Shown: positions 43,852-53,118, counted from the first letter of the stretch. The stretch: DNA of 64,000 nt from JAFGCL01 sp964492335 (GCA_964492335.1 CAZBJX010000011.1:1-64000); one strand, 5' to 3'. Numbers and translations are program-made. The notes: a model not told the origin generated them from the sequence alone.

Positions 43852-45810
43852 ATGAGAAGCCCCTGGGAGGACCACCGGAAGCTGCCGGGAACCAGCCAGT
43901 CCGATATCTGGCTCAAGCTGGGGGCCCTGCTCTGCGTCGCCTTCGTGATAATCGCCCTCCTCCAGATGCACCGGGCCCCGGCCATCGGCTACGAGCTTTC
44001 CATCTACACCGCCACTCCCACCAGCGTCTGGTTCCTGCTGCTGCTGGCCCTGCTGGGCGGGCTGGGCATCGTCATCCACGAGCTGGCCACCGGAAGGCAC
44101 CAGGAGACGCGGACCTGCCTGGTGGGCTTCGCGGTGGTCCTGCTGGCCGTCACGGCCTTCCTCTGCCTGCCGGTCATCCGGGACTACTTCAGCTGGAGAG
44201 GCGACCAGCTGGCCCACATCGGCTTCGTCAAGGACATTGCCTCGGAGAACAGGCTGCCCGGCTACAACCCCTACCCGGTGACCCACACCCTCCTCTACGA
44301 GCTCTCCGCCATTTTCAACTGCTCGATAGACAAGGCCGTCAACCTCAACACGCCCCTGATCTTCGTCGTGTTCGTGCTGGGGACCTACCTGCTGACCACC
44401 GTGGTGCTGCCCGGCAGAGGGCACCAGATCACCGCCACCCTCTTCGCCGCCGCGACCGTAGCCGCGCTCAGCCGCTACAACCTGGTGCCGAACACCTGGT
44501 CCATACTCCTGCTGCCGGTCTTCTTCTACTGCTACTTCAGGCGCGATGAGCCGCCTTTCAAGATCCTGCTGGTGGTGCTGATCCTCATCTACCCCTTCCT
44601 CCACCCCCTGTCGGCGCTGATGATCATCGCCTCCATGGCCGCCATCGAGTTTCTGAAGCCGGCCTATTCCCGGCTGCTGCGGCGCATCGGAATGGAGCCG
44701 CCCCACTGGGTCTCTGTCGGGCCGGTCGTCTGGCCGCTGGCCATGCAGCTGCTGGTGTTCCTGCCGTGGGTTTTCACCCGCAGCGCCTTCCGCAGCAACG
44801 TGGACGCCCTGTGGTGGCAGCTCATCAACTTCAGCGGGTCGAGCCAGGGGTCGCACGCCATGGCCAGCCTGTCCAAGGTGGACCTGGACGCCCTGGGGGT
44901 CTTCTTGATTATCGTGAAGCTCTACGGCCAGATCTTCCTGGCGGGCGTCTTCGCCTGCATCGGGATCATCCTGCTCTGGCGGCACCTGCGCAGAGGCGGC
45001 CGTGGCGACAGCGCCGGCGGGAGCGTCTGGGACCTGGAGCCCGCCGGCGACCTGGAGACCGGCGAGCCGGCCGGCGGCGACGACAACCGCATCCGCCTGG
45101 GCTACGTGGCCTTGCTGTTCCTGCTGTCCACCCTGGCCTACTTCGCGTTCTACGCCGGGGCCCCGGGGGCGGAGTCGCTCTCCGCCACCAGGATCGTGGT
45201 CTATGTGGAGGTGGCCGCCATCCCGCTGGTGGGCTTCGCCCTGTGGGAGATCGCCAGCCGGGCCAGCGCCCGCTGGCTCGCCTGGGGCTTCGTTTCGGCC
45301 GTCATCATCGCGGCCGCCATCCTTAACGTGCTGGGGCACTACACTGCTCCATACCAGTTGCGCCCCAATGACCAGGTGACCCACTCGGACATCGACTGCA
45401 TGGAGTGGCTCCTGCACGAGAAGGACCCGGCCACCTTCACCTTCTTCATCATGTCGTCTCCGGACCGCTTCTCACAGGCCATACTGGGAGCCACAGTGAC
45501 CTCCACCAGGACGGACGTCAAGGATGTTCAGTGGCTCCAGTTTGCCGACCACTTCGGCTACGTGCCGTCCAAGACACCCGGCAGCACGGAGAGCTACAAC
45601 ACCGTGGGAGAGCAGTTCCGGATGGACATATACGGCAACATCCACATGTACGATAAGGCGGCCTACCAGACAGTCTGGAAGAGCCTGGACCGGGTCAACG
45701 ACGCCGACTTCCAGAGGCTCGAGCAGGACCCGACGGTCAACCGCATATACTCGGACGGGGCCTCCGACGCCTACCACATAACCGGCCACAGACAGGACAC
45801 GGGCGCCTAG
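43852..45810 (+). CDS. Large multi-span membrane protein, GT-C-like
   Basis: 652 residues with about 12 transmembrane helices (25-500) and a soluble C-terminal domain (about 505-652). The first large extracytoplasmic loop after helix 3 has FSWRGDQLAHIGFVKDIASENRLPGYNPYPVTH, an acidic loop placed as in GT-C transferases and polymerases. A cytoplasmic linker near 385-420 is Gly/Asp-rich. It could polymerise or transfer lipid-linked sugars. ATG 43852 is preferred to the GTG at 43831, which falls in the end of the previous gene. The counterpart in the other locus is 13675-15390. Confidence 0.6.
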   Translation: MRSPWEDHRKLPGTSQSDIWLKLGALLCVAFVIIALLQMHRAPAIGYELSIYTATPTSVWFLLLLALLGGLGIVIHELATGRHQETRTCLVGFAVVLLAVTAFLCLPVIRDYFSWRGDQLAHIGFVKDIASENRLPGYNPYPVTHTLLYELSAIFNCSIDKAVNLNTPLIFVVFVLGTYLLTTVVLPGRGHQITATLFAAATVAALSRYNLVPNTWSILLLPVFFYCYFRRDEPPFKILLVVLILIYPFLHPLSALMIIASMAAIEFLKPAYSRLLRRIGMEPPHWVSVGPVVWPLAMQLLVFLPWVFTRSAFRSNVDALWWQLINFSGSSQGSHAMASLSKVDLDALGVFLIIVKLYGQIFLAGVFACIGIILLWRHLRRGGRGDSAGGSVWDLEPAGDLETGEPAGGDDNRIRLGYVALLFLLSTLAYFAFYAGAPGAESLSATRIVVYVEVAAIPLVGFALWEIASRASARWLAWGFVSAVIIAAAILNVLGHYTAPYQLRPNDQVTHSDIDCMEWLLHEKDPATFTFFIMSSPDRFSQAILGATVTSTRTDVKDVQWLQFADHFGYVPSKTPGSTESYNTVGEQFRMDIYGNIHMYDKAAYQTVWKSLDRVNDADFQRLEQDPTVNRIYSDGASDAYHITGHRQDTGA

Positions 45811-45832
45811 GCATCTCCTGGCCCACGCGCGC

Positions 45833-45858
45833 GGCCTGGCCCGCGCGCGGGCCAGGCC
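45833..45858. repeat. 26-nt perfect GC palindrome between two genes
   Basis: Begins GGCCTGGC, centre CCGCGCGCGG, ends GCCAGGCC. It would form a 13-bp-arm cruciform or RNA hairpin. No T tract follows. It lies after the GT-C-like gene and before the deacetylase gene. Confidence 0.7.
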
Positions 45859-45879
45859 GACAGTGGAGCAGCATATAGA

Positions 45880-46974
45880 ATGACCACCGGGCAGTCCGCG
45901 AAGCCAGACCGGCCGGGACAGCCCCACGTCCCCCTGGGGGCCGGGCAGCGCTGGGGGCTGCGCCTGGCCGGAGCGGCCGGCGCCCTGGGGGCCATCGACG
46001 CGTACGGGGCGCTCAGAAGGCGCCTGGTCCGGTGGTCCGCCTGCATCCTGTCGTATCACCGGGTGGGCCCCGGGACCGAGCTGCCCACCGACATTCCGCT
46101 GACAACGCCCGCGGACTTCGAGCAGCAGGTGCTCTACCTGCGCCGGCGCTACCAGGTGATGCCCCTGGCCCGGCTGGGCCGCGCCATCAGCGAGGGCCGG
46201 CCGCTGCCCCGCAACACGGCGGTCATCACCTTCGACGACGGCTACCGCGACAACTACCTGCACGCCTACCCCATCCTGCGAAAGCACGGCGTTCCGGCCA
46301 CCATCTTCCTGGCCACCGCGCACATCGACCAGGGGCACCCCTTCTGGTGGGACCGGGTGAGCTGCGCCGTTCTCCTGACAACCGAGCAGAGGCTCGAGAG
46401 CGACCGCCTGGGGTCCTACGACCTCAGCTCCACGGAGCGCAGATGGGAAGCCGTCAGCGCCATGGACGTGCGCCTGAAGCAGATGCCCGACCACGAGAAG
46501 AACCAGGCCATCGAGGAGATGGTGCGCAGGCTGGCAGCGGACGTGCCGGCCGCCATGGCCCGGGACATGATACTCACCTGGGACGACGTCGCCGAGATGG
46601 CGGGCAACGGCATCACCTTCGGCTCTCACACCGTCCACCATCCCACGCTGATAGGGCTGCCCCTGGACCAGGCCCGGAGTGAGATCGCTGACTCCCGGAA
46701 ACGGATTGAGGAGAAGACGGGCCAGCCCTGCGACACCTTCGCCTACCCCGACGGGCGCGAAGGCAACATCAGCCCGGGCATCAGGGCCATCCTGGCCGAG
46801 AACGGCTACGTGTGCGCCGTGTACGCCCTGCCTAACCGGCTGGTGGCGCCCGGGGCGGACCCCTACGGCCTGCCCAGGGTGTCCCCCAAGTGGGACTACA
46901 CCACCTTCCGGCTGAGCGTCTCGGGGCTCTACCCGGACCTGTCCCGGGTGATGGACCGGGGGAGGAAGGCATGA
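45880..46974 (+). CDS. Polysaccharide deacetylase family protein
   Basis: 364 residues. The NodB domain is clear: ACILSYHRVGPGTEL, AVITFDDGYRDNYLHAYPILRKHGVPATIFLATAHI (metal Asp pair 119-120), ITFGSHTVHHPTLI (His-x-x-x-His metal site) and TFAYPDGREGNI (motif 4). All metal ligands are present, so it should be active on an N-acetylated sugar. No clear signal peptide; a weakly hydrophobic segment at 28-45 could associate with the membrane. Its stop overlaps the ATG of the following GNAT gene. Confidence 0.85.
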   Translation: MTTGQSAKPDRPGQPHVPLGAGQRWGLRLAGAAGALGAIDAYGALRRRLVRWSACILSYHRVGPGTELPTDIPLTTPADFEQQVLYLRRRYQVMPLARLGRAISEGRPLPRNTAVITFDDGYRDNYLHAYPILRKHGVPATIFLATAHIDQGHPFWWDRVSCAVLLTTEQRLESDRLGSYDLSSTERRWEAVSAMDVRLKQMPDHEKNQAIEEMVRRLAADVPAAMARDMILTWDDVAEMAGNGITFGSHTVHHPTLIGLPLDQARSEIADSRKRIEEKTGQPCDTFAYPDGREGNISPGIRAILAENGYVCAVYALPNRLVAPGADPYGLPRVSPKWDYTTFRLSVSGLYPDLSRVMDRGRKA

Positions 46975-48062
46975 GCGCCGCCGGGCCCCGCTGGACCGCC
47001 AGGCCCTACCGCGAAGGGGACGAGGAGAGGATTCTCGATCTCTGGAAGGCGGTCTACCCGGACCGCGGGTACGTCCGCGAAGAGTGGCTGGCCTGGTGGC
47101 GGTGGCTCTACCGGGACAACCCCGCCGGCGCGGGGGTCATCGCCCTGGCTGAAGACGAGGGCAAGATCATCGCCCACACCGCCGAGATACCGATGCTGAT
47201 GAAGATCGGCGACGCCGAGGTCCTGGCCGCCATCGGCCTGGACGCCATGACCCACCCGGACTACCGCCGGCAGGGGACCTACGCGGCCACGGTGGACCTG
47301 CGGCGCCTGGAGAGCCAGAGACGCGGCATCCAGGCGGAGTACGCCTTCCGCAGCAAGTACTCCTACGCCTACCCGGGGCTCTCTGACAAGGTGGGCATGT
47401 TCGACGCCGTCACCCTGCCGAAGGTATTCCGGCCGCTGGACTGGCGGGCCACGCTCGGGACCCAGACCGGCAGCAGGCTGGTCCTGGCCCTCGGTCCGGC
47501 CGCGGGCAGACTGCTCACCGCGGCCGCCCTGCGCCCGGCGAAGGCCCCCCTGCCGGAGAAGACGCGCCTGGCCCTGACGGACCGCTTTGACGAGCGCTTC
47601 GACCAGCTGTGGGCCAGGGTATCCGGACGGTACCGGACCACCGTGTCACGCAAGAAGGAGTACCTCAACTGGCGGTACGTCGCCGTGCCCGACCGGCGCT
47701 ACACCATACTGACGGTCGGGAATGCGGATGCCATCTGCGGCTACGCCGTCTTCAGCTGCGCCGACACCGAGGGGACCATGACCGGGCTCATCGCCGAGGT
47801 GGTCGCCGAGTCCCGGCCGGTGGAGGAGTGCCTGATCAAGGCGGCGGTGCAGCGCTGCCGCACGGGGAAGGCGGCCCTGGTGTGGGGCGCCAGGCTGGCG
47901 GGCACATCGCTGGCGGCGGCCTACAGGCGGCAGGGCTTCATCGCCGCGCCCCGGTCCAAGACCAAGCTGGTCACCGCCTGCGCCTTCTCGCCCGATCTGG
48001 TAGCGCAGTTGCGGCGGCCGGATGCCTGGTTCCTGCAAATGGGCGACTCCGACGAGGCGTGA
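46971..48062 (+). CDS. GNAT-family acetyltransferase (double domain)
   Basis: 363 residues. The N-terminal GNAT core has YREGDEERILDLWKAVYPDRGY, GVIALAEDEGKIIAHTAEIPM and GLDAMTHPDYRRQGTYAATVDLRR, where YRRQGT binds acyl-CoA. The C-terminal half (about 200-350) has a second GNAT-like layer (YTILTVGNADAICGYAVFSCAD). Probably acetylates or acylates an amino sugar freed by the deacetylase with which it is translationally coupled (ATGA at 46971). That pairing would allow acetyl-for-acyl exchange on the glycan (inferred). It is the last plus-strand gene of the locus and converges on the flippase gene. Confidence 0.78.
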   Translation: MSAAGPRWTARPYREGDEERILDLWKAVYPDRGYVREEWLAWWRWLYRDNPAGAGVIALAEDEGKIIAHTAEIPMLMKIGDAEVLAAIGLDAMTHPDYRRQGTYAATVDLRRLESQRRGIQAEYAFRSKYSYAYPGLSDKVGMFDAVTLPKVFRPLDWRATLGTQTGSRLVLALGPAAGRLLTAAALRPAKAPLPEKTRLALTDRFDERFDQLWARVSGRYRTTVSRKKEYLNWRYVAVPDRRYTILTVGNADAICGYAVFSCADTEGTMTGLIAEVVAESRPVEECLIKAAVQRCRTGKAALVWGARLAGTSLAAAYRRQGFIAAPRSKTKLVTACAFSPDLVAQLRRPDAWFLQMGDSDEA

Positions 48063-48119
48063 CGCGCCGGCCCCGGCGACGGGCATGCCATCCCCGCCGG
48101 GCACCGGCTGCCGGCCGGC

Positions 48120-50441
48120 TCACCGGAGGCCGGGCGGGCGCTTCCTCCGCAGCAGCTTCCCCGCCAGCCCGGGGAGGGCGCCCATCACACCCCTGACCAG
48201 CCCTATTTCGTCCGGCCGGAAGAACCTGACTATGTAAAGGAGCAGAGGGAAGGTGAGAATGAGCAGCACCTTCAGGAAGCCGGCCATCAGCACCTGGGAC
48301 TGCTTGTCGGCCGCCCCGGACTCCACCGGTGCCATGCCGGACACATCAGCCAGCGCATCGGACAGGGTAACCCCGGTCAGGTCCCTGTCGCCGGTATTGG
48401 TCACCACCACCTGGAAGGTGATGGGGTCGCCGGCGGCGTCCACCACGCCGCCCGGGCCGTCGCCGCCGACATCGGTGACCGCCAGCACGATCCTCCAGGC
48501 CGCCCAGCCTTCCTTGTAAACGGGCACCTCCTGGCTGTCGCTGCGGCTGGCCAGCCCGGAGCAGCTGACGGTAGCGGTGTTCCCGATGACGCCGCCATCT
48601 TCGTAGCCCTCCAAGTCAGCCTCGGTGGTGTCATACCAGTACATCCAGGTCCACGTCTCCCCGGCGTCGAGAACCTCATCGTCGTTGGCGGACTTCCTCA
48701 GAGTGAAGTTCTCGGAGAGATCAACCAGCGAGTCGGTCAGCCCCACCCCGGAGAGCGACACCACCCCGGTGTTGGTTACCTTCGCCTCGTAGCGGATGCG
48801 GTCGTTGGGGGCGTCCACCACCCCGCCGGGGCCCTGGCCGCCGACATCGGTGACCGTCAGGCGAATGGTGCAGCTGGCGTCCCGGGCCACCGGCACCAGC
48901 TCACCATCACTGCGGCCGCCCAGCTGGTCAGAGCTGGCGGTGGCCATCGCCAGGATGTACCCGTCGGCGTCGCCGGCATCCAGGTCGGCTTCGGTAACAA
49001 CGTGGGAGTAGGTCCAGGCCCAGCTCTCCCCGGCCTGAAGGATGCCATCGTGATTGGTGGACCGCTCCAGGTAGCTGCGCACCCCTGCGGCCGCCGCCAG
49101 GCAGGCGGCGAAGACCACCGCCGCCACCAGAACCAGCTTGACCACCCGGCCCCACTCGTACTTGATGGGGTAGTAGCGCTGCGAGATGAAATAGGCGCCC
49201 ACCGGCAGGACGGCATAGCCGATCAGCGTGGCCACCCCCGCCCCCATGATGCCCAGGGGCGGTATCAGGACATAGGACAGGGCCACTTTCACCACCGCCC
49301 CCGATATGGTCAGCAGGGCCGTGTTCACGGTCTTGCCCTCGATGTAGATGCCCGCCGCCATCTGGAAGTAGCAGCCATACAGCACGTAGGACAGCGCCAC
49401 CAGCGGGATTACGTTGCGGGCGCTGTGGAAGGGCGACGTTGCCATGACCAGCACCAGCTCCTCCCCCAGGGCCGAGAGAGCCACGGCCGCGAACAGGGCC
49501 ACCGCCAGGAAGTAGGTGAAGACCCGGGTGTAGGTCTCCCCCGCCCGGGGCTTGAGCGCGGTGGAGAACAGGAAGGGCAGCCACGCCAGCTGCATGGGGC
49601 CCACCAGGATCCCCTGTATCACCATGCCGAACTTGAACCCCAGGGAGTATACTCCGGCCGGGCCGATGCCCATCAGCCCGGTCAGTATCCACCGGTCGGC
49701 CATGACCAGCATCCAGCCAGCCAGCCCGGACGGTATCAACGGCACCCCGTAGGCAAGCATGGCCCGGAGCTTCTGGCGGGAGATCCGGACGCCCACCCGC
49801 CGCAGCAGGCTCCCCATCAGCAGCGTGTAGAGGATGCCGCAGGTGATCAGCTCCGAGTAGAGCACGCCCAGGACCCCCTTGTGCAGCACGAGCACGAAGA
49901 CGATGTTCAGGGAGACCGCCATGACGAACTGGGCGATGGAGGCCGCCGCATACCTCACCGGCGTGCCCCTGGCCCGGTAGACCGTGAGGACTGTGTTGAT
50001 GCCCTGGTTGAAGAAGAGGGACACGAACAGTATGCGGAAGAAGTAGGGGTCCTGGGAGCGGTCGCGCCCCGGGTCCCTGAGGACCAGGGAGGATATGGGG
50101 CCCGCAAAGATCTCCAGAAGAATCAGGGCCGCCAGCGACGTGGCCATCAGGAAGAGCACCGCCGTGCTGGCCACCCTGCGCTTCCCTTCCTCGTCCTCCC
50201 GCCCGGCATAGAAACGCAGCATGGCGGTGGCCACGCCCATCCCCAGGGTGATCCCCAGCACCGCTGACGTGGTGTTGAGGAGCTCGATGACGCCGTACCC
50301 TTCGGTACCCAGCCTGCGCGTGTACACCGGCACAAGCAGGAAGCCAATGAACTGGCTCAGGACAGTGCTGAGGCCGTAGATGATGGAGTCCCGCGACAGC
50401 GAGAAGACCTGCTTGAAGACGGACTGCTGGCTCTCAGACAC
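48120..50441 (-). CDS. Polysaccharide flippase with Ig-like repeats inserted before the last helix
   Basis: 773 residues; ordinary Wzx-type flippases are about 450-500. Residues 1-453 are a normal flippase core (FSLSRDSIIYGLSTVLSQFIGFLLVPVYTR; 12-13 helices). Residues 459-712 are extracytoplasmic repeats of a DUF11-like type: a partial copy, a full copy from about 524, and a partial copy from about 650, aligned at LTVTDVGGQGPGGVVDA/LAVTDVGGDGPGGVVDA, TNTG and AGE(S/T)W.W.Y. After them comes the last helix (719-738) and the usual tail FFRPDEIGLVR. GTG 50441 is set by an extended -10 box ending at 50450, so the mRNA is nearly leaderless. Confidence 0.85.
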   Translation of the reverse strand: MSESQQSVFKQVFSLSRDSIIYGLSTVLSQFIGFLLVPVYTRRLGTEGYGVIELLNTTSAVLGITLGMGVATAMLRFYAGREDEEGKRRVASTAVLFLMATSLAALILLEIFAGPISSLVLRDPGRDRSQDPYFFRILFVSLFFNQGINTVLTVYRARGTPVRYAAASIAQFVMAVSLNIVFVLVLHKGVLGVLYSELITCGILYTLLMGSLLRRVGVRISRQKLRAMLAYGVPLIPSGLAGWMLVMADRWILTGLMGIGPAGVYSLGFKFGMVIQGILVGPMQLAWLPFLFSTALKPRAGETYTRVFTYFLAVALFAAVALSALGEELVLVMATSPFHSARNVIPLVALSYVLYGCYFQMAAGIYIEGKTVNTALLTISGAVVKVALSYVLIPPLGIMGAGVATLIGYAVLPVGAYFISQRYYPIKYEWGRVVKLVLVAAVVFAACLAAAAGVRSYLERSTNHDGILQAGESWAWTYSHVVTEADLDAGDADGYILAMATASSDQLGGRSDGELVPVARDASCTIRLTVTDVGGQGPGGVVDAPNDRIRYEAKVTNTGVVSLSGVGLTDSLVDLSENFTLRKSANDDEVLDAGETWTWMYWYDTTEADLEGYEDGGVIGNTATVSCSGLASRSDSQEVPVYKEGWAAWRIVLAVTDVGGDGPGGVVDAAGDPITFQVVVTNTGDRDLTGVTLSDALADVSGMAPVESGAADKQSQVLMAGFLKVLLILTFPLLLYIVRFFRPDEIGLVRGVMGALPGLAGKLLRRKRPPGLR

Positions 50442-50449
50442 AGCCCCGT

Positions 50450-50458
50450 ATTCTAGCA
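50450..50458 (-). promoter_or_regulatory. Extended -10 promoter of the flippase gene
   Basis: Minus strand TGCTAGAAT. RNA would start at 50443-50444, 2-3 nt before GTG 50441. This excludes the in-frame GTG at 50459. Confidence 0.55.
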
Positions 50459-50713
50459 CATCCGCCTGTGCGCAGCCCAAGGCATGCCGGCACGGCTCCA
50501 CACCTGGCCCCTGCGAGCATGCCCGCCCGCTGCCCCGGGGCGGGCCCGTCCCTGCCGGCCGTGCCCTGCAAGACCACGGGCCCGGAATGAGAGGTTTCCG
50601 TGACAGGGCCTGCCGCCGCCGCGGCCAACCGCAGAAGACGCCCACAAGCGCATGCTGTGTTAACATCCTGTGACCCCCGGATTACCCCTTGAGAGTCCGG
50701 GGAGAGCCTCCAG

Positions 50714-50722
50714 TGATACACT
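50714..50722 (+). promoter_or_regulatory. Extended -10 promoter of the secreted beta-helix gene
   Basis: TGATACACT, RNA start near 50729, leader about 112 nt with a stable hairpin at 50783-50812. A 7-bp inverted repeat at 50675-50702 lies upstream, where an operator could sit. Confidence 0.5.
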
Positions 50723-50840
50723 GTCCCCCACAGCAGAGAATACAGCAGGCCGAGCAGCGGGGGCAGCGCCCTGCCCATTCCCGGACCACCTGATAGTTAC
50801 TATCCGAGGTCCCTTTGACTCAGCCTGCAAGGGGTGGTTA

Positions 50841-52544
50841 ATGACTAAGTTCCTTCTGTCCGCTATCCTGGTGATCTCCTTGATGGCCGGCGTGCTCGCC
50901 ACCGCAGTCGGCGACAGCACGCCGGCCCTGGCCGCGCCCACCTACGGCGCCGGGACCAGCGCCGGCGCCAGTCCCATCGGCGGGGGCAACGGCTACGTCT
51001 CCCCCCACGGGTACTCCCAGACCAAAGCCACTTACGTGGTGAGGACCCTGAGTGAACTGAATGCGGCCATGGCCAAGGCCACCTCCGGCCAGGTCATCTG
51101 GATACCGGACGGCACCACCATCATGGTCAACTCGGTGGCCAACTCTGGCGGCCGGATGTGGCTTCCCAACCCTCTCAAGCAGGGGGTGGTCCTGGCATCC
51201 AACCGTGGGCAGGGCGGCGCGGCCGGTGGCAAGATCAAGCTGACCGCGACAGTCACCGGGGCCTTTGCCACCGGCATATGGTGCCAGAGCAACTCCGTCA
51301 TCTCCGGGCTGACTATTGAAGGCCCGACCAACCTCGGCATAAGCGGCTCCATGTCAACGCCAACCCTGTTCGCTTTGAAGATATCGGGGGCCGTCAATGT
51401 GGAGGTTGAGAACTGCCACCTCTACAACTTCCCGCAGGGCATCATCACCATAGATAACATCAAGGCCTCCGGCCCGGCGAACCTCAACTGGAACAGCGCC
51501 AACCGGCACAAGATACACCACTGCGAGATCCACGGCGCCCAGGCCCACGGCTGGGGCTACGGTATCCTGCAGAGCAACGCCAATGGGAAAGGGATTGCCG
51601 CCCATGTCTACGCCTGCAAGCTCTATGACAACCGCCACAGCATAGCCTGTGACCACGGGGAGCCGTACAGCTACGAGATTGCCCAGTGCATCATTGGCGA
51701 CTCGTGGTACTGGTCGCAGAACCGCCCCGGCGGCACCAAGTACTACGCCTGTCAGGTGGACGCTCATGGCATGGGGTCAAGTAAGGGCTATGCCGGGCGG
51801 CACTACGAGGTGCACCACAACACGTTCTCGGCCAATGGCAACAAGGCCAACTGCGGCATCAGGGGATACCCCTCTGATCAGCACCGCATCTACAATAACT
51901 GGACCAAGAAGACCACTCACAGCGGGGCCTACCCGGCCGGCGGCGCGTACGAGGTGAAGATAGGGAGCCTGGTTGACCTCGAGGGGTCCGAAGGCGGGGC
52001 GTGGGGCGGGGCCAACAACATGCCCCAGTACAAGGTGTACGTCTACGCCAACTGGTACGGGACTTCGGGCCCCGGCACAACCCCCTACACCAACGTCGCC
52101 CCCGTCCTGAACGAGATCGGCGACAAGAGCGTGGTAGCCGGCAGCACACTCTCGTTCACCGTGTCGGCCTACGATCCCGACGGGGACCCCCTCACCTTCG
52201 CCGCATCCAACCTGCCTCAGGGAGCCACCTTCACCGCCAGCACCCGGACCTTCGCCTGGACGCCGGACGAGACCCAGGCCGGCATCTACGCCAGCGTGCG
52301 TTTCCAGGTGAGCGACGGCTCCCTGACCGCCTCCGAGTCGATCACCATCACGGTCGCCGCCGCCAGCACCAGCAGCGGGCCTGACGTCAACGGCGACGGC
52401 GCCGTCAACTCTCTGGACATGATCTGCATCGGCCAGCGCTGGGGCCAGACCGGCGCCAGGGGCTGGATACCGGAAGACATCAACCGCGACGGAGTGGTAA
52501 ACGTCCTGGACGCCAACATCGTCGGCCAGCGCTGGACAGGATAG
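50841..52544 (+). CDS. Secreted pectate-lyase-like beta-helix protein with Ig-like domain and dockerin
   Basis: 567 residues. A signal peptide (1-33, cleavage likely after DSTPALA) leads into a parallel beta-helix (about 60-400) with polysaccharide-lyase family 1 features: TYVVRTLSELNAAMAKATSGQVIWIPDGT, SNSVISGLTIEG and HKIHHCEIHG. A calcium-binding site and Arg of the lyase type are not obvious, so catalysis is unproven. Residues about 415-510 are a He_PIG/cadherin-like fold (VAPVLNEIGDKSVVAGSTLSFTVSAYDPDGDPL). The C-terminus is a type I dockerin with two calcium loops, DVNGDGAVNSLD and DINRDGVVNVLD. ATG 50841 follows an AAGGGGTGG site. Probably binds or trims an extracellular polysaccharide. 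Confidence 0.85.
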   Translation: MTKFLLSAILVISLMAGVLATAVGDSTPALAAPTYGAGTSAGASPIGGGNGYVSPHGYSQTKATYVVRTLSELNAAMAKATSGQVIWIPDGTTIMVNSVANSGGRMWLPNPLKQGVVLASNRGQGGAAGGKIKLTATVTGAFATGIWCQSNSVISGLTIEGPTNLGISGSMSTPTLFALKISGAVNVEVENCHLYNFPQGIITIDNIKASGPANLNWNSANRHKIHHCEIHGAQAHGWGYGILQSNANGKGIAAHVYACKLYDNRHSIACDHGEPYSYEIAQCIIGDSWYWSQNRPGGTKYYACQVDAHGMGSSKGYAGRHYEVHHNTFSANGNKANCGIRGYPSDQHRIYNNWTKKTTHSGAYPAGGAYEVKIGSLVDLEGSEGGAWGGANNMPQYKVYVYANWYGTSGPGTTPYTNVAPVLNEIGDKSVVAGSTLSFTVSAYDPDGDPLTFAASNLPQGATFTASTRTFAWTPDETQAGIYASVRFQVSDGSLTASESITITVAAASTSSGPDVNGDGAVNSLDMICIGQRWGQTGARGWIPEDINRDGVVNVLDANIVGQRWTG

Positions 52545-52552
52545 GCACCGAG

Positions 52553-52587
52553 GCTGCGCGGCCGGCGCCATTTGCCGGCCGCGCAGC
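52553..52587 (+). terminator. GC-rich hairpin after the dockerin gene
   Basis: 14-bp perfect stem GCTGCGCGGCCGGC / GCCGGCCGCGCAGC with a 7-nt loop, 8 nt after the stop. No T tract, so termination by itself is uncertain. Confidence 0.6.
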
Positions 52588-52677
52588 AGGCCACCGCCGC
52601 TCCCCCGGCCTCCCCACCCCACCCGACACCCCCCTTGCACCCCCTCCCTCGTTCCGGTACCATGTTGAGCCGAGCCC

Positions 52678-53094
52678 ATGAGGACCGTGGTCGTCTACCG
52701 TTCCCGCCTGGGAACCACCAGGAGGTACGCCCGTTGGCTGCAGGAGGCCCTCGAGGCCGACCTGTCAAAGGCCGGGGCAGGCCGCCGCAGCGCCCGGGAT
52801 TACGACCTCATCATCATCTGCTCCCCCACCTACCTGGGCCGTATCAGCCTCCTGGGCTACCTCAGGGAGCGCTGGCCCGTTCTCAAGGACAAGTGGGTGA
52901 TACTGGTGGCGGTTGGCCTGGCGCCCCCCGCGGGCACACACAGCCGCAGGAGCTGCCAGGGGGTCCCGGAGGATATCCGCAGCCGGGTGCGGTACTTCGA
53001 GCTGCCGGGCAGCATAGGCCCGGCCGGTCGCGGCCGGGTCAGGCCGGAGAACCTGCGCCCGGTCCTGGAGTACATCCGCTCCATCCACGGCTAG
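52678..53094 (+). CDS. Flavodoxin-like protein
   Basis: 138 residues. Starts RTVVVYRSRLGTTRRYARWLQEAL, the FMN phosphate loop of flavodoxins (T/S-x-T-G-x-T variant SRLGTTRR), then YDLIIICSPTYLGRISLLGYLRERW, which matches the second FMN contact of the HemG-like protoporphyrinogen oxidase/flavodoxin_5 group. It is shorter than typical flavodoxins (about 150) and may be an electron carrier or sensor. ATG 52678 has no strong ribosome site; the upstream stretch is C-rich. It is a single gene, followed by a convergent gene. Confidence 0.7.
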   Translation: MRTVVVYRSRLGTTRRYARWLQEALEADLSKAGAGRRSARDYDLIIICSPTYLGRISLLGYLRERWPVLKDKWVILVAVGLAPPAGTHSRRSCQGVPEDIRSRVRYFELPGSIGPAGRGRVRPENLRPVLEYIRSIHG

Positions 53095-53118
53095 AGCCGG
53101 CAAGGGCCGGAGACATGA

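Larger units (their letters stand above)
50442..50840. other. Divergent intergenic region, 399 nt
   Basis: No gene seen. It holds the flippase promoter (minus strand, 50450-50458), an inverted repeat CCCCGGA/TCCGGGG (50675-50702), the plus-strand promoter at 50714-50722, and a leader of about 110 nt with a nested hairpin (50783-50812: GGACC/GGTCC outside GATAG/CTATC). The leader could be regulatory; it matches no riboswitch that I know. Confidence 0.55.
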
